From positions 550,001 to 614,000 of the forward strand of contig NZ_JAINVU010000003.1 of assembly GCF_019880555.1 (NCBI RefSeq): a DNA stretch of 64,000 nucleotides, given 5' to 3'. The notes under the pieces were generated by a model, which was not told the origin of the DNA, searched no databases, and saw only the letters and a program-made list of their open reading frames with translations. A program made the position numbers and the translations under genes. Positions 60,270-64,000 of the stretch are shown one piece after another. Within the stretch, counting starts at the first letter, position 1; each line of letters begins with the position of its first letter. The DNA comes from Hephaestia mangrovi. Lineage in GTDB: Bacteria; Pseudomonadota; Alphaproteobacteria; Sphingomonadales; Sphingomonadaceae.

Positions 60270-60308
60270 CAAAAAAGAAGCGCTGCCGGGCGCGACGCCC
60301 GGCAGCGC
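60270..60308 (-). terminator. Intrinsic terminator of katG
   Basis: On the minus strand a perfect 13-base stem (60308-60296 with 60292-60280) with a 3-base loop is followed by TTCTTTTTTG. It lies about 20 bases after the katG stop. Confidence 0.92.
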
Positions 60309-60329
60309 AGAATGGCGACCCGAAACGAT

Positions 60330-62606
<2,277 letters not shown>

Positions 62607-62652
62607 TTAGTTCGCCGATACTGATCGAGTGAGTGACTTTGGCGGCAAACCC

Positions 62653-63555
62653 CTATTCCGCCTCGCCGCTATCGTGCTGCGCCGGCGGATGCAGGCGGAC
62701 GCGCGCGACGCGGCGGGGATCGGCCTCGACCACTTCGAGCTTCCAGCCCGAATCGTGATCGATACACTCGCCGACCTGCGGCACATGGCCGGCCAGCGTC
62801 GCGGCGAGCCCGCCGATCGTATCGATATCGTCCTCGGTTTCGGCGAGCCGCGGATCGATCGTCGCGCCGACGTCCTTCAGCTCGGCACGGGCATCGGCTT
62901 CCCAGCCACCGCCTTCGATCGGCACGATCAGCGCGGTCGGCGCCTCGTCATGCTCGTCCTCGATATCGCCGACGATCTCCTCGATCAGATCCTCGATCGT
63001 GACCAGCCCCTCGGTGCCCGAATATTCGTCGAGGACCACCGCCAGATGGACACGCTTCTGGCGCATGTCGGCGAGCAGATCGAGCGCGCCGCGCGACATC
63101 GGCACGTAGAGCGGCTCGCGGATCAGCCGGGCGATGGTCCGCGGCGGCGGCGCCCCGGTCGCCAGGATGTTGAACACGTCCTTGATGTGGATCATCCCGA
63201 CGATCGCATCGAGATTGTCGCGATAGACCGGCAGGCGGCTGTGCCCCGCCTCGGCGAAGGCTTTGACCAGATCGGCGAAGGAGATGCCTTCCTCGACCGC
63301 GATGACATCGGCGCGCGGCACGCCGACGTCGCCGGCATCGCGTTCGCCGAAATGGAGCAGGTTGCGCACCATCTGGCGCTCGAGCGGCGACAGATCGCCC
63401 TTCGAATCGGGCGCCGGATCGCCCTCATGCTCGTCGATGACCTCTTCGAGCCGGGCGCGCAGCGTTTCGTCACCCTCCTCGCCGAACAGCAGGGCGCGAA
63501 GCCCCCGCCAGATCCCGCCGTTGCCAGCGGGGGTGGTACTCGAATCGTCGGGCAT
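62653..63555 (-). CDS. corC: CorC/HlyC family CBS-domain protein
   Basis: This 300-residue cytosolic protein has a short N-terminal linker, two CBS domains (for example ISFADLVKAFAEAGHSRLPVY and VPMSRGALDLLADMRQKR) and a C-terminal CorC_HlyC domain (GGWEADARAELKDVGATIDPRLAETEDDIDTIGGL). The family is linked to magnesium and cobalt efflux. It stands behind ybeY on the same strand, the usual phoH-ybeY-corC order. Confidence 0.9.
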   Translation of the reverse strand: MPDDSSTTPAGNGGIWRGLRALLFGEEGDETLRARLEEVIDEHEGDPAPDSKGDLSPLERQMVRNLLHFGERDAGDVGVPRADVIAVEEGISFADLVKAFAEAGHSRLPVYRDNLDAIVGMIHIKDVFNILATGAPPPRTIARLIREPLYVPMSRGALDLLADMRQKRVHLAVVLDEYSGTEGLVTIEDLIEEIVGDIEDEHDEAPTALIVPIEGGGWEADARAELKDVGATIDPRLAETEDDIDTIGGLAATLAGHVPQVGECIDHDSGWKLEVVEADPRRVARVRLHPPAQHDSGEAE

Positions 63556-63615
63556 CTCGGTGCGGTTGTTCCCTGTTGTGCAAGAGCGCCATATAGGGGC
63601 GGTCCCCCGTCCTGC

Positions 63616-64000
63616 TCAATCCTCCCGGACGAGATACGGATCGGGCAGGCCGAGATCGGCCATCGCGTCACGCTCGATCGCTTCCATATGATCGGCCTCG
63701 ACATCGTCGACATGGTCGTATCCCAGCAGATGAAGCGTGCCGTGGACGATCAGGTGCGCGGCATGATCCTCGACCGAAATGCCCTTTTCCGCGGCCTCGC
63801 GAACGCAGACGCCATGGGCCAGCACGATATCGCCGAGCAGCACCTCGCCATCGTCCGAATTCTCGCTCACCGTCTCGAGCAGATCGGGCTGGACCATCGG
63901 GAACGAAAGCACGTTGGTCGGCTTATCCTTGTCGCGATAGTCGCGATTGAGAACCCGCACCTCGTCGTCGCTGGTCAGGCGCAGCGAAATCTCGATCGCT
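63616..64000 (-). CDS. ybeY: Endoribonuclease YbeY, 5' part outside the window
   Basis: The visible 128 codons include the zinc motif HGTLHLLGYDHVDD with three histidines and NRDYRDKDKPTNVLSFP, which identify YbeY, an endoribonuclease needed for 16S rRNA maturation and ribosome quality control. The frame is open to the right edge, so the start is not in the window; an internal GTG at 63960 is not the real start. It probably leads into corC after 60 bases. Confidence 0.93.
   Translation of the reverse strand, partial: AIEISLRLTSDDEVRVLNRDYRDKDKPTNVLSFPMVQPDLLETVSENSDDGEVLLGDIVLAHGVCVREAAEKGISVEDHAAHLIVHGTLHLLGYDHVDDVEADHMEAIERDAMADLGLPDPYLVRED

Noticed and set aside
60270..60308. Terminator acting for the sorbosone-dehydrogenase gene
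   Set aside because: That gene starts at 60233, downstream of the hairpin on the minus strand, so the hairpin serves katG and not the dehydrogenase.

Overview
The window is a GC-rich chromosomal segment whose gene set (XrtA/PEP-CTERM exopolysaccharide regulators, tolQRAB-pal with a dedicated thioesterase, rpmF-plsX-fabH-ihfA-merR, large TonB-dependent receptors, many Tat/Sec-exported glycosidases) points to a sphingomonad alphaproteobacterium, most likely Sphingomonas or a close relative. This is inferred from gene content and order only. I saw no rRNA, tRNA, CRISPR array, integrase or insertion sequence.

Layout. 1-6144: the end of an XrtA exopolysaccharide locus: a truncated sugar transferase, the PrsK histidine kinase, the PrsR sigma-54 response regulator and a TPR protein. 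6197-9214: a DUF815 ATPase and an ABC exporter pair. 9321-13843: ybgC-tolQ-tolR-tolA-tolB-pal, ending in a strong terminator. 13852-22894: housekeeping and accessory genes (HAD hydrolase, rpmJ, lipoprotein, M14 peptidase, a GNAT gene broken by an amber codon, VOC protein, HisN-type phosphatase, peroxiredoxin, diguanylate cyclase) with two micro-ORFs behind a well-formed sigma-54 promoter. 22887-25841: merR, ihfA, fabH, plsX and rpmF on the minus strand. 26027-33036: MAPEG protein, metallohydrolase, pabBC fusion, aspartate aminotransferase, MsrA, an orphan ABC ATPase and a CHCC zinc-finger protein.

33080-58556 is a carbohydrate-utilisation locus that looks built for alpha-mannan or high-mannose N-glycans: four GH92 alpha-mannosidases, one GH125 exo-alpha-1,6-mannosidase, two GH2 enzymes (one a 1136-residue beta-mannosidase/exo-glucosaminidase-like protein with a LamG-like N-terminal domain), a GH43 enzyme, a large TonB-dependent receptor, a ROK sugar kinase and a ROK repressor. 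CutC and a DUF2071 protein lie among them. Nearly all the hydrolases carry export signals, so the model is uptake of glycan by the receptor, trimming in the periplasm, and phosphorylation of mannose by the ROK kinase. The receptor and the last GH92-GH2 operon share a 21-base upstream element, and an intrinsic terminator separates the receptor from the GH43-GH92 pair behind it.

58902-64000: a sorbosone-dehydrogenase-like protein, katG, a CorC-like CBS protein and the 3' part of ybeY.

The points most worth following are the sigma-54-driven micro-ORFs (possible PrsR targets), the mannan locus with its diverged GH92 paralogues and shared control element, the HAD gene whose start lies inside a perfect 31-bp inverted repeat, and the amber-interrupted GNAT gene next to a 34-bp direct repeat.
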